NCBI GenBank assembly: GCA_003151155.1
Contig: PLWX01000320.1
Span: 1-45,540 of the forward strand
Origin: Acidobacteriaceae bacterium
Lineage (GTDB): Bacteria > Acidobacteriota > Terriglobia > Terriglobales > Acidobacteriaceae
Length of the DNA stretch: 45,540 nucleotides
Reading direction: 5' to 3'
In this document: positions 1 through 7,710 of the stretch, piece after piece
Layout of the letters: each line of letters starts with the position of its first letter
Numbering within the stretch: the first letter of the stretch is position 1
Position numbers and translations under genes: made by a program
Notes under the pieces: generated by a model
What the model saw: only the letters and a program-made list of their open reading frames with translations
Told to the model about the DNA's origin: nothing
Databases searched by the model: none

Positions 1-840
1 ACGAGCTACGACCACGCCCTCATCCTGCGATTTGCGCAAGTAAATCTGGATTTGACTGCCCGGACTCGAACCACTTACGTGTCCGGAGATTTTTGCTGCA
101 TGGACGCGGGTCATGCGGAAGTCTGCGGAAGACTGATCGCCGGGCCGCAGCACGATGGGACTTGCCTCGGTGGGCGAATTCGAATCAGGGAAGTAGGTAG
201 GGGCATAGTGCATCTTTGCTGGGCTGCCCTCACCGCTAACATTCGCGCGCAGCACGTAACGGCCAGGTTCAAGCGCGAATAGCCGGTAATTGCCCTGGTC
301 GTCGGTAGTGGCATTGCTGATCGGCCGCAACTGGCGATGGTGGTTGGCGTAAACCCATTTGAGCGCGTTGACTTGGGCGAGGGCCATCGGTTCGCCACCC
401 TCGTCGATCACTTTGCCCGAAATGACCGCACCCGGCTGCATGGTGAGTGCTAGATCGGTGATCGATTGCCCGGCTGCCAAGGTAACGCTGAGAAACTCTT
501 GCCACGTCCTGCTATTAGGCCCGCGGAATCCGTGGAAGCCATTCTTGTGAATGGTCAGCGAGTATTCGCCTGCGACCAGGCTGGGAAACCGGAACTGCCC
601 GTTCGCATCTGTTACGGCGGCGATCTGGTCGGTCGCGCTGTCGTCGGTGTTCAGCCGGGATGCAGGGTTGTTGATGCGCGAGAGAGAGACTTCCGCACCG
701 CGGATCGGTTCACCGCTGCCATCCTTTACCAGCGTGCCCGCCAGGGAACTGCTTTTTGCGGCCTGCTGCACCGCCGCCTGCTGGGAGAACACCGGGATCG
801 TGAACAGAAGAAGGAATACGGTACCGAGGAGGGACTTCAT
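1..840 (-). CDS. Exported carboxypeptidase regulatory-like domain protein, partial (C-terminus outside window)
   Basis: An open frame runs on the minus strand from an ATG at 840 to the window edge, 280 codons with no stop, so the C-terminus is missing. The N-terminus MKSLLGTVFLLLFTIPVFSQ is a clear signal peptide. Two or more beta-sandwich repeats of the carboxypeptidase regulatory-like (CarboxypepD_reg) type follow: segments such as SLAGTLVKDGSGEPIRGAEV...TDANGQFRF and ISGKVIDEGGEPMALAQV...TTDDQGNYRLFALEPG show the usual G-x-V-x-D...G-x-F/Y pattern with a Gly-rich turn. In Acidobacteriota such domains occur in exported structural or TonB-linked proteins; no catalytic domain is visible here, so the function is unknown. 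It lies 55 bp downstream of mlaF on the same strand and may be co-transcribed, but shows no functional link to it. Confidence 0.85.
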   Translation of the reverse strand, partial: MKSLLGTVFLLLFTIPVFSQQAAVQQAAKSSSLAGTLVKDGSGEPIRGAEVSLSRINNPASRLNTDDSATDQIAAVTDANGQFRFPSLVAGEYSLTIHKNGFHGFRGPNSRTWQEFLSVTLAAGQSITDLALTMQPGAVISGKVIDEGGEPMALAQVNALKWVYANHHRQLRPISNATTDDQGNYRLFALEPGRYVLRANVSGEGSPAKMHYAPTYFPDSNSPTEASPIVLRPGDQSSADFRMTRVHAAKISGHVSGSSPGSQIQIYLRKSQDEGVVVAR

Positions 841-895
841 GATCCGCTGAACCATTCTATCTAGAGACACCACGAGAGCGCGGGAGTTAGCAGGC

Positions 896-1744
896 TTACG
901 ACAGATATTCCTTGAGATACTCATCCTGAGAGGCCATCAGCTCGGCGGCCGTTCCTTCGAAGATGACTTTGGTTTCGCGGAGGATGAGGAAGCGGGTGTG
1001 GACATCGCGGGTCGATCCTGACTTCAACGGCTTCATCGCGTTCGCTTCCCGGTCGAAGTAGTGGGTGGCCATCACGAATGCATCCTGCAGGCGGTGGGTG
1101 ACAACAATGGAACTCGTCTTGTAGACATCGCGACCTTTCACGATCAACTCCACGATGGTCGTGGATGTCACCGGATCGAGTCCGCCGGTGGGTGAGTCGT
1201 AGAGAATCACTTCCGGGTGAGTGATCATGCCGCGGGCGATGGCGACGCGCCGCCGCATGCCGCCGGAAAGTTCTGACGGAAATAAATCCAAAGTATGTTC
1301 CAGTTCGACGAACCGTAGCGCTTCGCTCACCCGCTTCTCGATCTCTTCCGGCGGAATACCCCCTTGCTCTTTGAGCGGATAAGCGACGTTGTCGCGAACC
1401 GTCAGCGAATCAAAGAGAGCGCTCTCCTGGAAGACCATGCCGACCTGGCGCCGGATGTCGAAGAGATCCCGCTCCTTCATGCTGCTTACTTCGTGGCCGA
1501 GCACAAAGATGCGTCCGCTGTCGGGGCACTCCAGTCCAAGAGCCAGTTTCAGGATGAGCGTTTTGCCGGTACCGGCGACGCCGAGGATGACCTTCGTCTC
1601 TCCGCGTTTGAGGGTGAACGAAACATCGTCGAGCACCTTGTTCTCTTCAAACGCGATGCTCACGTGCTCGAACGCTACAGCGATCTTATCGCCGTCGGCT
1701 GCCAAGGATTCTGGGAGGGAGGTAAGGTTCGTGGAATCGCTCAT
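896..1744 (-). CDS. mlaF: MlaF-type ABC transporter ATPase with Ser in place of the Walker B catalytic Glu
   Basis: This 282 aa ATPase should pair with the adjacent MlaE permease in a Mla/TTG2-type system moving phospholipid between inner membrane and cell envelope. Visible motifs are Walker A GVAGTGKT (residues 55-62), a Q-loop MVFQ (about 103-106), the signature LSGGM (159-163), Walker B VILYD ending at Asp183, D-loop GLDP and H-loop His217. The residue after Walker B Asp183, normally the catalytic Glu, is Ser184 (LYDSPTGGLDP). An insertion of about 25 residues after the H-loop replaces the compact family C-terminus. The start lies 4 bp behind the mlaE stop, so the two are translationally close. 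No MCE (mlaD) gene follows; the next gene is an exported beta-sandwich protein. Family assignment is firm; whether this subunit hydrolyses ATP normally is uncertain. Confidence 0.9.
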   Translation of the reverse strand: MSDSTNLTSLPESLAADGDKIAVAFEHVSIAFEENKVLDDVSFTLKRGETKVILGVAGTGKTLILKLALGLECPDSGRIFVLGHEVSSMKERDLFDIRRQVGMVFQESALFDSLTVRDNVAYPLKEQGGIPPEEIEKRVSEALRFVELEHTLDLFPSELSGGMRRRVAIARGMITHPEVILYDSPTGGLDPVTSTTIVELIVKGRDVYKTSSIVVTHRLQDAFVMATHYFDREANAMKPLKSGSTRDVHTRFLILRETKVIFEGTAAELMASQDEYLKEYLS

Positions 1745-1748
1745 GCGC

Positions 1749-2525
1749 CTATCTCAACGCGACCATGAGGAACCGCGTGATAAACAGATCGGAGGCAATG
1801 ATCAGGACCGATGCGGTGACCACCGCCTGCGTCGTCGCGCGGCCTACACCCTGGGTGCCGCCGGTGGCCGACATGCCGTAGTAGCAACCGACCGTAGCGA
1901 TGAAGAAGCCGAACACGACCGGCTTGCTCAATCCCATCATTACATCCTGAAAGACCAGCGTCTGATAGGCAGTCGTCCAGTATTGATTCGCGTCGAGCCC
2001 GAGGAACAGCCACGACATGACGAAGCCACCGGCCAGTCCGCACAAGTCGGAGATGATGCAAAGGAAGAACAGCATGATCACCGACGAGATCACGCGCGGC
2101 GTCACGAGTTTCTTCGAAGGGTCGGTGCCGAGAGCGCGCATCGCGTCAATCTGCTCGGTCACTTTCATGGAACCGAGTTCGCTGGCCATGCCGCTGGAGT
2201 TCCGTCCGGCGACCATCAAGCCCGTCAAGACCGGGCCAAGTTCGCGCACCATCGAGAGTGATACGAGTTGCCCGGTGAGCGAGACAGAGCCGAACTGCTG
2301 CAACGTGGAAGAGGTATTCAGCGCCAGCGCTGCTCCGGTAAAGAAACCGGCCAGCACAACGATGGGCAGCGAACCCACGCCGATCAGATCCGCCTGCTGC
2401 AGCGTGTCAGCGAGGTAACGTGGATGGGCGAACAGGTTGGCGAGCGATCGTCCTGCCAACAGCGCATAATCCTGGACGGCGAGGATTTTCTCTTTCGCAA
2501 ATTCGGTTGGCGAGATCAGTTCCAT
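1749..2525 (-). CDS. mlaE: MlaE-type ABC transporter permease
   Basis: A 258 aa integral membrane protein of the MlaE/TTG2B permease family, first gene of an mlaE-mlaF pair. It has the family hallmarks: a hydrophobic core with about five to six membrane segments, the motif VRELGPVLTGLMVAGR (roughly residues 94-109), SSGMASELGSMKVTEQIDAM just after it, and a conserved GxxP-like region near SKPVVFGFF. I chose the ATG at 2525 because the protein then begins MELISPTEF and matches the usual family length of about 260 residues; an upstream in-frame ATG at 2609 would add 28 residues without conserved character. No strong Shine-Dalgarno is seen. A TATAGT box lies on the minus strand just upstream (about 2547-2552) and could be the -10 of this operon. 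Confidence 0.9.
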   Translation of the reverse strand: MELISPTEFAKEKILAVQDYALLAGRSLANLFAHPRYLADTLQQADLIGVGSLPIVVLAGFFTGAALALNTSSTLQQFGSVSLTGQLVSLSMVRELGPVLTGLMVAGRNSSGMASELGSMKVTEQIDAMRALGTDPSKKLVTPRVISSVIMLFFLCIISDLCGLAGGFVMSWLFLGLDANQYWTTAYQTLVFQDVMMGLSKPVVFGFFIATVGCYYGMSATGGTQGVGRATTQAVVTASVLIIASDLFITRFLMVALR

Positions 2526-2706
2526 GCGCGGTTCGAGACGTGAGCCACTATAACAGAGGCACGGCGTAGCCGAAACGCGCGAGCCGTTCGCCGAATGGCC
2601 CATTCGCAATAGGGAACTTGCGGTTCATAGGGATGGAACGTTTCCAGGGTAACGTGCAACGATTGACACCAGGCATTACAATCTCGACTTGGGTTAGAGG
2701 CCGAAC

Positions 2707-3105
2707 ATGGCGCTGCGCGTGGAACGAACCGAATACGATCCCGAATCAGGGTATCTGTACTACGTCTTCTTCAATCCTCATTGGGAACTTCAGGCCGATG
2801 AAGTGAAGCAGCGCGTTCCCCTGGAAGTTGCAGTTTCGCTCACCGAAACCGGCGAACTAGCGGACGTCAGCTTCACTCTTCCCAAACCGTGCCGCGGTCC
2901 GCAGGCGCTGTCTTTCCTTCAACGCGATCAGACGATCGGTAAAGTGAACGACCAGATTTTCGTTGCGGTACCCGGCCAGAATGGCGACGCCGTCGTCAAA
3001 GCCCTGGGCGCGCTCGATCTAGACATCGCCGGACGTATCGTAGGTATGGAAATCAAGTGTGGAGTTCCCGGAGCAGCTACCGGCGAACCCTCCCGCGCCA
3101 ACTAA
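2707..3105 (+). CDS. Conserved hypothetical protein, DUF2283-like start
   Basis: A 132 aa soluble protein with no signal peptide or membrane segment. The N-terminal half contains RTEYDPESGYLYYVFF, which resembles the YDPEAD-LYI strand of DUF2283 proteins, but the rest is too divergent for a firm assignment. The middle is rich in beta-strand (VPLEVAVSLTETGELADVSF). A purine-rich stretch GGTTAGAGG sits 6 bases before the ATG and supports this start. It is followed 59 bp later by mobA on the same strand and may share its transcript. Function unknown. Confidence 0.7.
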   Translation: MALRVERTEYDPESGYLYYVFFNPHWELQADEVKQRVPLEVAVSLTETGELADVSFTLPKPCRGPQALSFLQRDQTIGKVNDQIFVAVPGQNGDAVVKALGALDLDIAGRIVGMEIKCGVPGAATGEPSRAN

Positions 3106-3164
3106 AAACGGATGTTCCTGCAAGTCCTGTGGAACTCCGGCTTCTCGCGATGTTGCCGTGTATC

Positions 3165-3770
3165 ATGACTGGCGTGAGCAGCGTTGGTGTATTCATTCTG
3201 GCGGGAGGCCGCAGCACCCGCATGGGCACGGACAAAGCCCTTCTAACCCTCAACGGGAAAACTCTACTCGAACATGCGCTATCGATCGCCCATGAACTGA
3301 GCGACAGCGTGAAAGTCGTCGCCGCCGGCGACCGCTATTCGGATTTTGGATCCGAAGTCGTGGAGGACGAGTTTCCGCATTGTGGTCCGCTCGGCGGAAT
3401 CCATGCCGCGCTCGGCGCCAGTGACCGTGAGTTGAATATCATTCTGTCGGTCGACACTCCGATGGTCACGGTGGATTTCCTGCGCTACCTGCTGCAGCGC
3501 GCGACCGCCAAACCGGATGCCCTCGTGACCGTTCCTAATGCCGCTGGAGGAGTGCAGGGAACTTGCGCGGTATATCGTCGCCCCTTCCGTGCGGTCGCCG
3601 AACAACAACTGAAACGTGAGCGCTACAAAGTGACGGAAGCCTACACCCTGGTTCGCGTGGAATATGTGGAAGAAGACGAAATGCGCGCCGCCGGATTCGA
3701 CCCCGCGATGTTTGCTAACCTGAACACTCCGGAAGAATTCTCACGGGTGCAAGAGGCCACCCGCGCATGA
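3165..3770 (+). CDS. mobA: Molybdenum cofactor guanylyltransferase
   Basis: This 201 aa protein belongs to the MobA nucleotidyltransferases, which attach GMP from GTP to molybdopterin to give the guanine dinucleotide cofactor. The N-terminal signature FILAGGRSTRMGTDKALL is complete (the LAGGxSxRMGxDK nucleotide-binding loop). HCGPLGGIHAAL and VDTPMV, the metal-binding Asp region, follow at the expected spacing, and NLNTPEEF near the C-terminus is typical. Several starts are possible: ATG 3150, ATG 3165 and GTG 3174. I use 3165. A TATCAT box at 3161-3166 would make GTG 3174 a leaderless start. The stop overlaps the ATG of the following ABC ATPase by four bases (ATGA), so the two are probably translationally coupled although their functions differ. 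Family members also act on other nucleotides, so the substrate is inferred. Confidence 0.88.
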   Translation: MTGVSSVGVFILAGGRSTRMGTDKALLTLNGKTLLEHALSIAHELSDSVKVVAAGDRYSDFGSEVVEDEFPHCGPLGGIHAALGASDRELNIILSVDTPMVTVDFLRYLLQRATAKPDALVTVPNAAGGVQGTCAVYRRPFRAVAEQQLKRERYKVTEAYTLVRVEYVEEDEMRAAGFDPAMFANLNTPEEFSRVQEATRA

Positions 3771-4642
3771 GCGACACGATCGAAACCGTGGTGGTGAATA
3801 ACTCAACCCCTGAGGCCGAGACCGCTCGTCGGTCGGAAGAGAGCCGGGACGACAAGCCCTACCTCGAGTTCGATCACGTGAGTAAATCTTTCGGCGACAA
3901 ACACGTCCTGCGTGACGTGAGCTGGAGAGTACGCTCGGGCGAAACCATGTGCATCCTTGGACGCAGCGGCGTCGGCAAATCCGTTTCGCTCCATAACATC
4001 ATGGGCTTCTTGAAACCAGATGCCGGTCGTATCTGGGTCGCTTACGAAGACATTACCGATTACGGCGAGAAAGACATGGAACGCATCCGCAAGAAGGTCA
4101 CCATGGTCTTTCAAAGCGGAGCGCTCTTTGACTCGCTGACCGTCGGCGAAAATGTAGCCTTCCCCCTGCGCGAACGCGGAGGTCTCGACGAAGCACAGAT
4201 CTTCCAGATTGTCGACGGACTGCTGGAAATGGTTGGCGTGGGTCACATGCGCGACTTGCTTCCGGCCGAGCTTTCCACCGGTATGCGTCGGTCGGTGGCG
4301 ATCGCTCGCGCCTTGTCGGCGGAGCCCGAGTGCATCCTCTATGATGAGCCCACCACGATGGTCGATCCGATGATGGCGCACCTTCTCGGAGACTTAATCC
4401 AAAAGTTGAAGTATCAGCTGAAACTCACGAGTGTCGTGGTGACTCATGACATGGCGTTGGCGCAGAAATTGGCCGATAAGCTGATCTTTCTCCACGAGGG
4501 TCGGGTGGTGTTTTACGGCACTCCCAAAGAGATGGAGAACTCCAAGGAAGAGATCGTGCAGGAATTCCTTGAACTGGATTCCACGGATTTCACCAGCTTC
4601 GGCAAAACCGACCTGCGACGCGCCCTTCCTGGAGACCTGTGA
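3767..4642 (+). CDS. MlaF-type ABC transporter ATPase, second copy
   Basis: A 291 aa ABC ATPase of the MlaF/TTG2A family, clearly related to the gene at 896-1744: both share the segments FDSLTV and ILYD and the GMRR helix after the signature. Motifs: Walker A GRSGVGKS (65-72), Q-loop MVFQ (113-116), signature LSTGM (169-173, with Thr where LSGGM is usual), Walker B CILYDE with the catalytic Glu194 intact, D-loop MVDP instead of GLDP, and H-loop His227. A 30-residue polar N-terminal tail precedes the domain. The start overlaps the mobA stop. No permease or MCE gene is adjacent in this orientation; the nearest permease is the mlaE at 1749-2525 on the other strand. It might serve a distant Mla operon or combine with the other ATPase. 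Family call firm, partner unknown. Confidence 0.88.
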   Translation: MSDTIETVVVNNSTPEAETARRSEESRDDKPYLEFDHVSKSFGDKHVLRDVSWRVRSGETMCILGRSGVGKSVSLHNIMGFLKPDAGRIWVAYEDITDYGEKDMERIRKKVTMVFQSGALFDSLTVGENVAFPLRERGGLDEAQIFQIVDGLLEMVGVGHMRDLLPAELSTGMRRSVAIARALSAEPECILYDEPTTMVDPMMAHLLGDLIQKLKYQLKLTSVVVTHDMALAQKLADKLIFLHEGRVVFYGTPKEMENSKEEIVQEFLELDSTDFTSFGKTDLRRALPGDL

Positions 4643-4648
4643 TAGCTG

Positions 4649-5296
4649 CTAGAAGCCTTTCACTGTAAGCGCTTCGAGGTTCAAGTTTTCCTTTAAGGGT
4701 TGATCTTTCCGCATCCACTTCTCCAGATACTTGGCCACGATGTCGGTTTCGATATTCACCGGGTCACCGGGCTTCAAAGATTTCAAGTTCGTCATCTCCA
4801 CGGTGTGCGGAATGATCGCAATCGTGCAGCGAAGACCTTCGAGTTTCGCTACCGTCAGGCTAATGCCCTCGATGGCAATCGAACCCTTATAGACGAGGTA
4901 TTTTTCCAGCTCCGGCGTTACTTCGATGTGCAGCCAATAGTCGTCAGAGTTCGGGATACGTTCGAACTCGATGAGTTTGCCCACCCCATCCACATGACCC
5001 TGCACGATGTGCCCACCCATGCGTGCGTCGAAGCGCAGCGGCAGCTCGAGATTAATCAGCGCGCCTTCGGTAATGCGCGAGAGGGAAGTGCGCACCCATG
5101 TTTCCGGTGCGAGGTCGGCACAGAACGACGTTGGCGTGATATCGAGGGCGGTGAGGCAGACGCCACTGCAGGCCACACTGTCACCGGTCTTCAACTGTTT
5201 TGGAGTTTTGTCGGCGGTGATGGTAATCCGCCGGTTCTCGCCTTTGATTTCGATTTTTGCAACTTGCCCGATCTCTTCCACGATTCCGGTAAACAT
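4649..5296 (-). CDS. ribE: Riboflavin synthase alpha chain
   Basis: This 215 aa enzyme converts two 6,7-dimethyl-8-ribityllumazine molecules to riboflavin plus the pyrimidinedione, the last step of riboflavin synthesis, in the cytoplasm. The N-terminus MFTGIVEEIG is diagnostic, and two lumazine-binding repeats are visible, with GDSVACSGVCLTAL in the first, GHIVQGHVDGVG at the junction and GISLTVA in the second. The length is normal for the family. It stands alone, converging on the ABC ATPase with 6 bp between stops; ribD is about 20 kb away, so the pathway is not clustered here. No FMN riboswitch is evident in the 120 bp between this gene and the divergent HDOD gene. Confidence 0.97.
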   Translation of the reverse strand: MFTGIVEEIGQVAKIEIKGENRRITITADKTPKQLKTGDSVACSGVCLTALDITPTSFCADLAPETWVRTSLSRITEGALINLELPLRFDARMGGHIVQGHVDGVGKLIEFERIPNSDDYWLHIEVTPELEKYLVYKGSIAIEGISLTVAKLEGLRCTIAIIPHTVEMTNLKSLKPGDPVNIETDIVAKYLEKWMRKDQPLKENLNLEALTVKGF

Positions 5297-5416
5297 AATG
5301 CCCTCTAGGACTCCGACTCATTATTTCACGATGAAGATGCAGAAAAAGTGATGCAGAGCACAGGGGCGCGCCCTTAAGTCTTCGACTCGCCGGCCGATGT
5401 AAGGTGCAGAGGCAGT

Positions 5417-6607
5417 ATGCAATTTGTCGTGCGGCAGCCGGTCTTCGACGATCACGACGTAGTGCAATACTACGAACTCGCGATCGAGAAGCTCGCGGAT
5501 GAAGATTTCGACGCAGCCGCGAACGTGGCAACGATTGCGGCTGCGCTGCAACGGATTCCTCCGCGGTCAAAGGCGATCGTCTTATGCGGCTTGCCTCTGC
5601 TCACGAGCGAAACTCTGACCCAACTTCCGCCCGCCCGAACCATCCTTGCCGTGAATCCGTGCGAGACAGATGCGATCAGGTTATTGCCCGTCATGGTTGC
5701 ACTGCGGAAGCGAGGCTACAGTTTCGAATTGGCAGATTTTCAGCCTGACGCGGGAATGGAGCAGTACTTCGGATTGACGGAGATGGTCGGGATCAACCCT
5801 GACGCATGCCGTCCGGAAGTTCGAAGACATGTTCTGGCGGTCAACAGTCGGCTGCGCACGATCGCTAGAGGGATCGCCACCCGCGAGCAGCGGTCGGTTG
5901 CCGCACAGGCCGGCTTTCGTTTCTTCCAGGGCGAATATTATCTCCATCCTGTCAACGAAATGACCACCGATATACCTGCCTTGAAACTCGCCTGCCTGCA
6001 ACTGCTCCAGGAACTCCGCCGACCGATGCTGGATCTCCGAAAGTTGGAGGAAATCGTCAAGGCGCAACCCTCGTTCTGTTACCGCCTGCTGCGATATCTG
6101 AATTCCGCCGCGTTCTTCGGCTTGCCAACCGTTACCTCCATTCGTCACGCCATGGCGTTGCTCGGCGACCAGGATCTGCGACGCATGCTGACGCTCATGG
6201 CTGCGGTGGCCTCTTCCGACGGCCAGCCGAGCGAGATCGTCTTCATGTCCATGTTGCGTGCACGACTCTGCGAGTTACTCTCACCTGAGTTCCCCGAACA
6301 TGGGTTCATGACCGGTCTTTTCTCCCTGATGCCCATGATCGTCAACATGCCGCTCAGCGCGATGCTTTCAGTCGTCCACTTGCCGAGTCCGGTCGACAAG
6401 GCGTTATGGGGCCAACCAGGTGCGCTTCGCATGGTGCTGGATCTCACGGTCGCCTATGAGCGCGGACAGTGGAAAATCCTGCGAGAATTGGCAGACCGGC
6501 TGCGACTCTCTCCCGAGCAAGTTTTTGCCGCCCGCGGCGAGGCTTCCAGTTGGGCTAACCAGGTCATGGCGGCAGCCAGCGAAGCGCCGGTTCCCACTTC
6601 GGCGTAA
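5417..6607 (+). CDS. HDOD domain protein with degenerate EAL-like N-terminus (YuxH type)
   Basis: A 396 aa signalling protein. The first 190 residues look like a degenerate EAL domain: the opening FVVRQPVFD matches the first strand of EAL proteins of the YuxH group, but the Glu-Ala/Val-Leu and metal-binding residues needed for cyclic-di-GMP cleavage are not recognisable. The rest (about 195-360) is an HDOD domain, with LLRYLNSAAFFGLPTVTSIR and HAMALLGDQDLRRML being the typical helices. Such proteins act in non-enzymatic signalling in many phyla. The start is supported by GAGGC eight bases upstream. The stop is 28 bp before mqnC, which could be on the same transcript, although a -10-like TAAAAT lies between them. 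Confidence 0.85.
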   Translation: MQFVVRQPVFDDHDVVQYYELAIEKLADEDFDAAANVATIAAALQRIPPRSKAIVLCGLPLLTSETLTQLPPARTILAVNPCETDAIRLLPVMVALRKRGYSFELADFQPDAGMEQYFGLTEMVGINPDACRPEVRRHVLAVNSRLRTIARGIATREQRSVAAQAGFRFFQGEYYLHPVNEMTTDIPALKLACLQLLQELRRPMLDLRKLEEIVKAQPSFCYRLLRYLNSAAFFGLPTVTSIRHAMALLGDQDLRRMLTLMAAVASSDGQPSEIVFMSMLRARLCELLSPEFPEHGFMTGLFSLMPMIVNMPLSAMLSVVHLPSPVDKALWGQPGALRMVLDLTVAYERGQWKILRELADRLRLSPEQVFAARGEASSWANQVMAAASEAPVPTSA

Positions 6608-6615
6608 GCCTACGG

Positions 6616-6621
6616 TAAAAT
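6616..6621 (+). promoter_or_regulatory. Candidate -10 box before mqnC
   Basis: TAAAAT lies 14 bases before the mqnC ATG, in the 28 bp gap behind the HDOD gene. No convincing -35 is visible. If used, the mqnC leader would be about 7 nt and the only ribosome-site candidate would be weak. Confidence 0.35.
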
Positions 6622-6635
6622 AGCGACAACTCCTT

Positions 6636-7682
6636 ATGTCGCTCAGCCGTGAACAAGCGCTTGAACTATTTCGCTCCGATGATCTGATCGGTATTGGCAT
6701 GGAAGCCGATGCCGCACGCCGTAAGTTGCACCCCGAAGGCGTCGTTACCTACATCATCGATCGCAACATCAATTACACCAACTTCTGCACCGAGTACTGC
6801 ACCTTCTGCGCGTTCTATCGCCCACTGAAAGGGAAGATGGCGAAGGAGGGCTACATCCTCGACTTCGACACCATCTACGCGAAGATCCAGGAGACAGTCG
6901 AACTCGGTGGTACCGGGGTGCTCATGCAGGGCGGCCTGCATCCCGATCTTAAGATCGATTACTTCGAGCGCATGATGAGCGGCATCAAGCAGCGCTTCCC
7001 ACAAATTCACCTGCACTGTTTTTCAGCTTCAGAGATCCTGGCGATTGCCGAGTACAGCCACATCTCGGTGGAAGATACGATTCGCCGTCTGCGGGATGCG
7101 GGGCTCGACTCCATCCCCGGCGGGGGTGCCGAGATTCTTGACGATGAAGTTCGCCACAAAATCGCGCGCCTGAAGTGTGGCACGGAAGAGTGGTTGCTGG
7201 TGCATCGCACCGCCCACAAACTCGGCATGCGTACCACCGCCACTATGATGTTCGGTGTCGGAGAGACTCTCGAGCACCGTATTAACCATCTCGAGCATGT
7301 CTACCGCTTACAGGAAGAGACTGGCGGGTTCACTGCGTTCATTCCCTGGACTTTCCAACCCGACAATACCGCGCTCGGTGGTCGCGGCTGGAATGAAGCG
7401 ACCGCCGTCGAATATTTGAAGACGCTGGCCATCTCTCGCCTTTATCTTTCCAACTTCCTCAACGTGCAATCCAGTTGGGTGACGCAGGGACTCAAAGTTT
7501 GCCAGATGGGATTACGGTTTGGCGGTAACGACGTCGGTTCCGTGATGATCGAAGAGAATGTCGTAAAAGCAGCCGGTGTAACCAACTGCACGACGGAAGA
7601 AGAACTGCGCAGGATCATCCGCGACGCCGGGTTTATGCCGAAGCAGCGGGATACGCTCTACAGGCAGTATTTCCTCAACTAA
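6636..7682 (+). CDS. mqnC: Cyclic dehypoxanthinyl futalosine synthase
   Basis: This 348 aa radical SAM enzyme cyclises dehypoxanthine futalosine in the futalosine route to menaquinone. The radical SAM cysteines are Cys51, Cys55 and Cys58 in CTEYCTFC, followed by GGTGVLMQGGLHPDL, the SIPGGGAEIL loop and FIPWTFQPDNTAL, all characteristic of MqnC rather than its paralogue MqnE. The length matches the family. mqnA, for the first committed step, lies on the opposite strand at about 19 kb, so this organism has at least parts of the futalosine pathway scattered around the chromosome. The gene ends in a strong hairpin shared with the convergent deacetylase gene. Confidence 0.95.
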   Translation: MSLSREQALELFRSDDLIGIGMEADAARRKLHPEGVVTYIIDRNINYTNFCTEYCTFCAFYRPLKGKMAKEGYILDFDTIYAKIQETVELGGTGVLMQGGLHPDLKIDYFERMMSGIKQRFPQIHLHCFSASEILAIAEYSHISVEDTIRRLRDAGLDSIPGGGAEILDDEVRHKIARLKCGTEEWLLVHRTAHKLGMRTTATMMFGVGETLEHRINHLEHVYRLQEETGGFTAFIPWTFQPDNTALGGRGWNEATAVEYLKTLAISRLYLSNFLNVQSSWVTQGLKVCQMGLRFGGNDVGSVMIEENVVKAAGVTNCTTEEELRRIIRDAGFMPKQRDTLYRQYFLN

Positions 7683-7710
7683 AAGCGGACCGTGGCCGAC
7701 GGTTCGCTTT
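7682..7710. terminator. Bidirectional hairpin between mqnC and the PIG-L gene
   Basis: AAAGCGGACCGT at 7682-7693 pairs with ACGGTTCGCTTT at 7699-7710 around a GGCCG loop, 11 of 12 positions matching. The A-rich and T-rich ends of the stem provide a short U tract in both directions. The hairpin begins at the last base of the mqnC stop codon and ends within the stop codon of the convergent deacetylase, so one element can serve both genes. Confidence 0.75.

Noticed and set aside
1389-2261. A 290-codon plus-strand frame across mlaF and mlaE
   Set aside because: Antisense shadow; composition dominated by Ser, Arg and Pro, without motifs.
2663-2684. Promoter TTGACA...TACAAT before the gene at 2707
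   Set aside because: The two boxes are only 8 bp apart, far below the usual 16-18 bp.
5297-5416. FMN riboswitch upstream of ribE
   Set aside because: The gap is only 120 bp and none of the conserved RFN-element blocks is present.
6636-7682. MqnE instead of MqnC
   Set aside because: SIPGGGAEIL and FIPWTFQPDNT are MqnC features, and the N-terminal layout fits MqnC.
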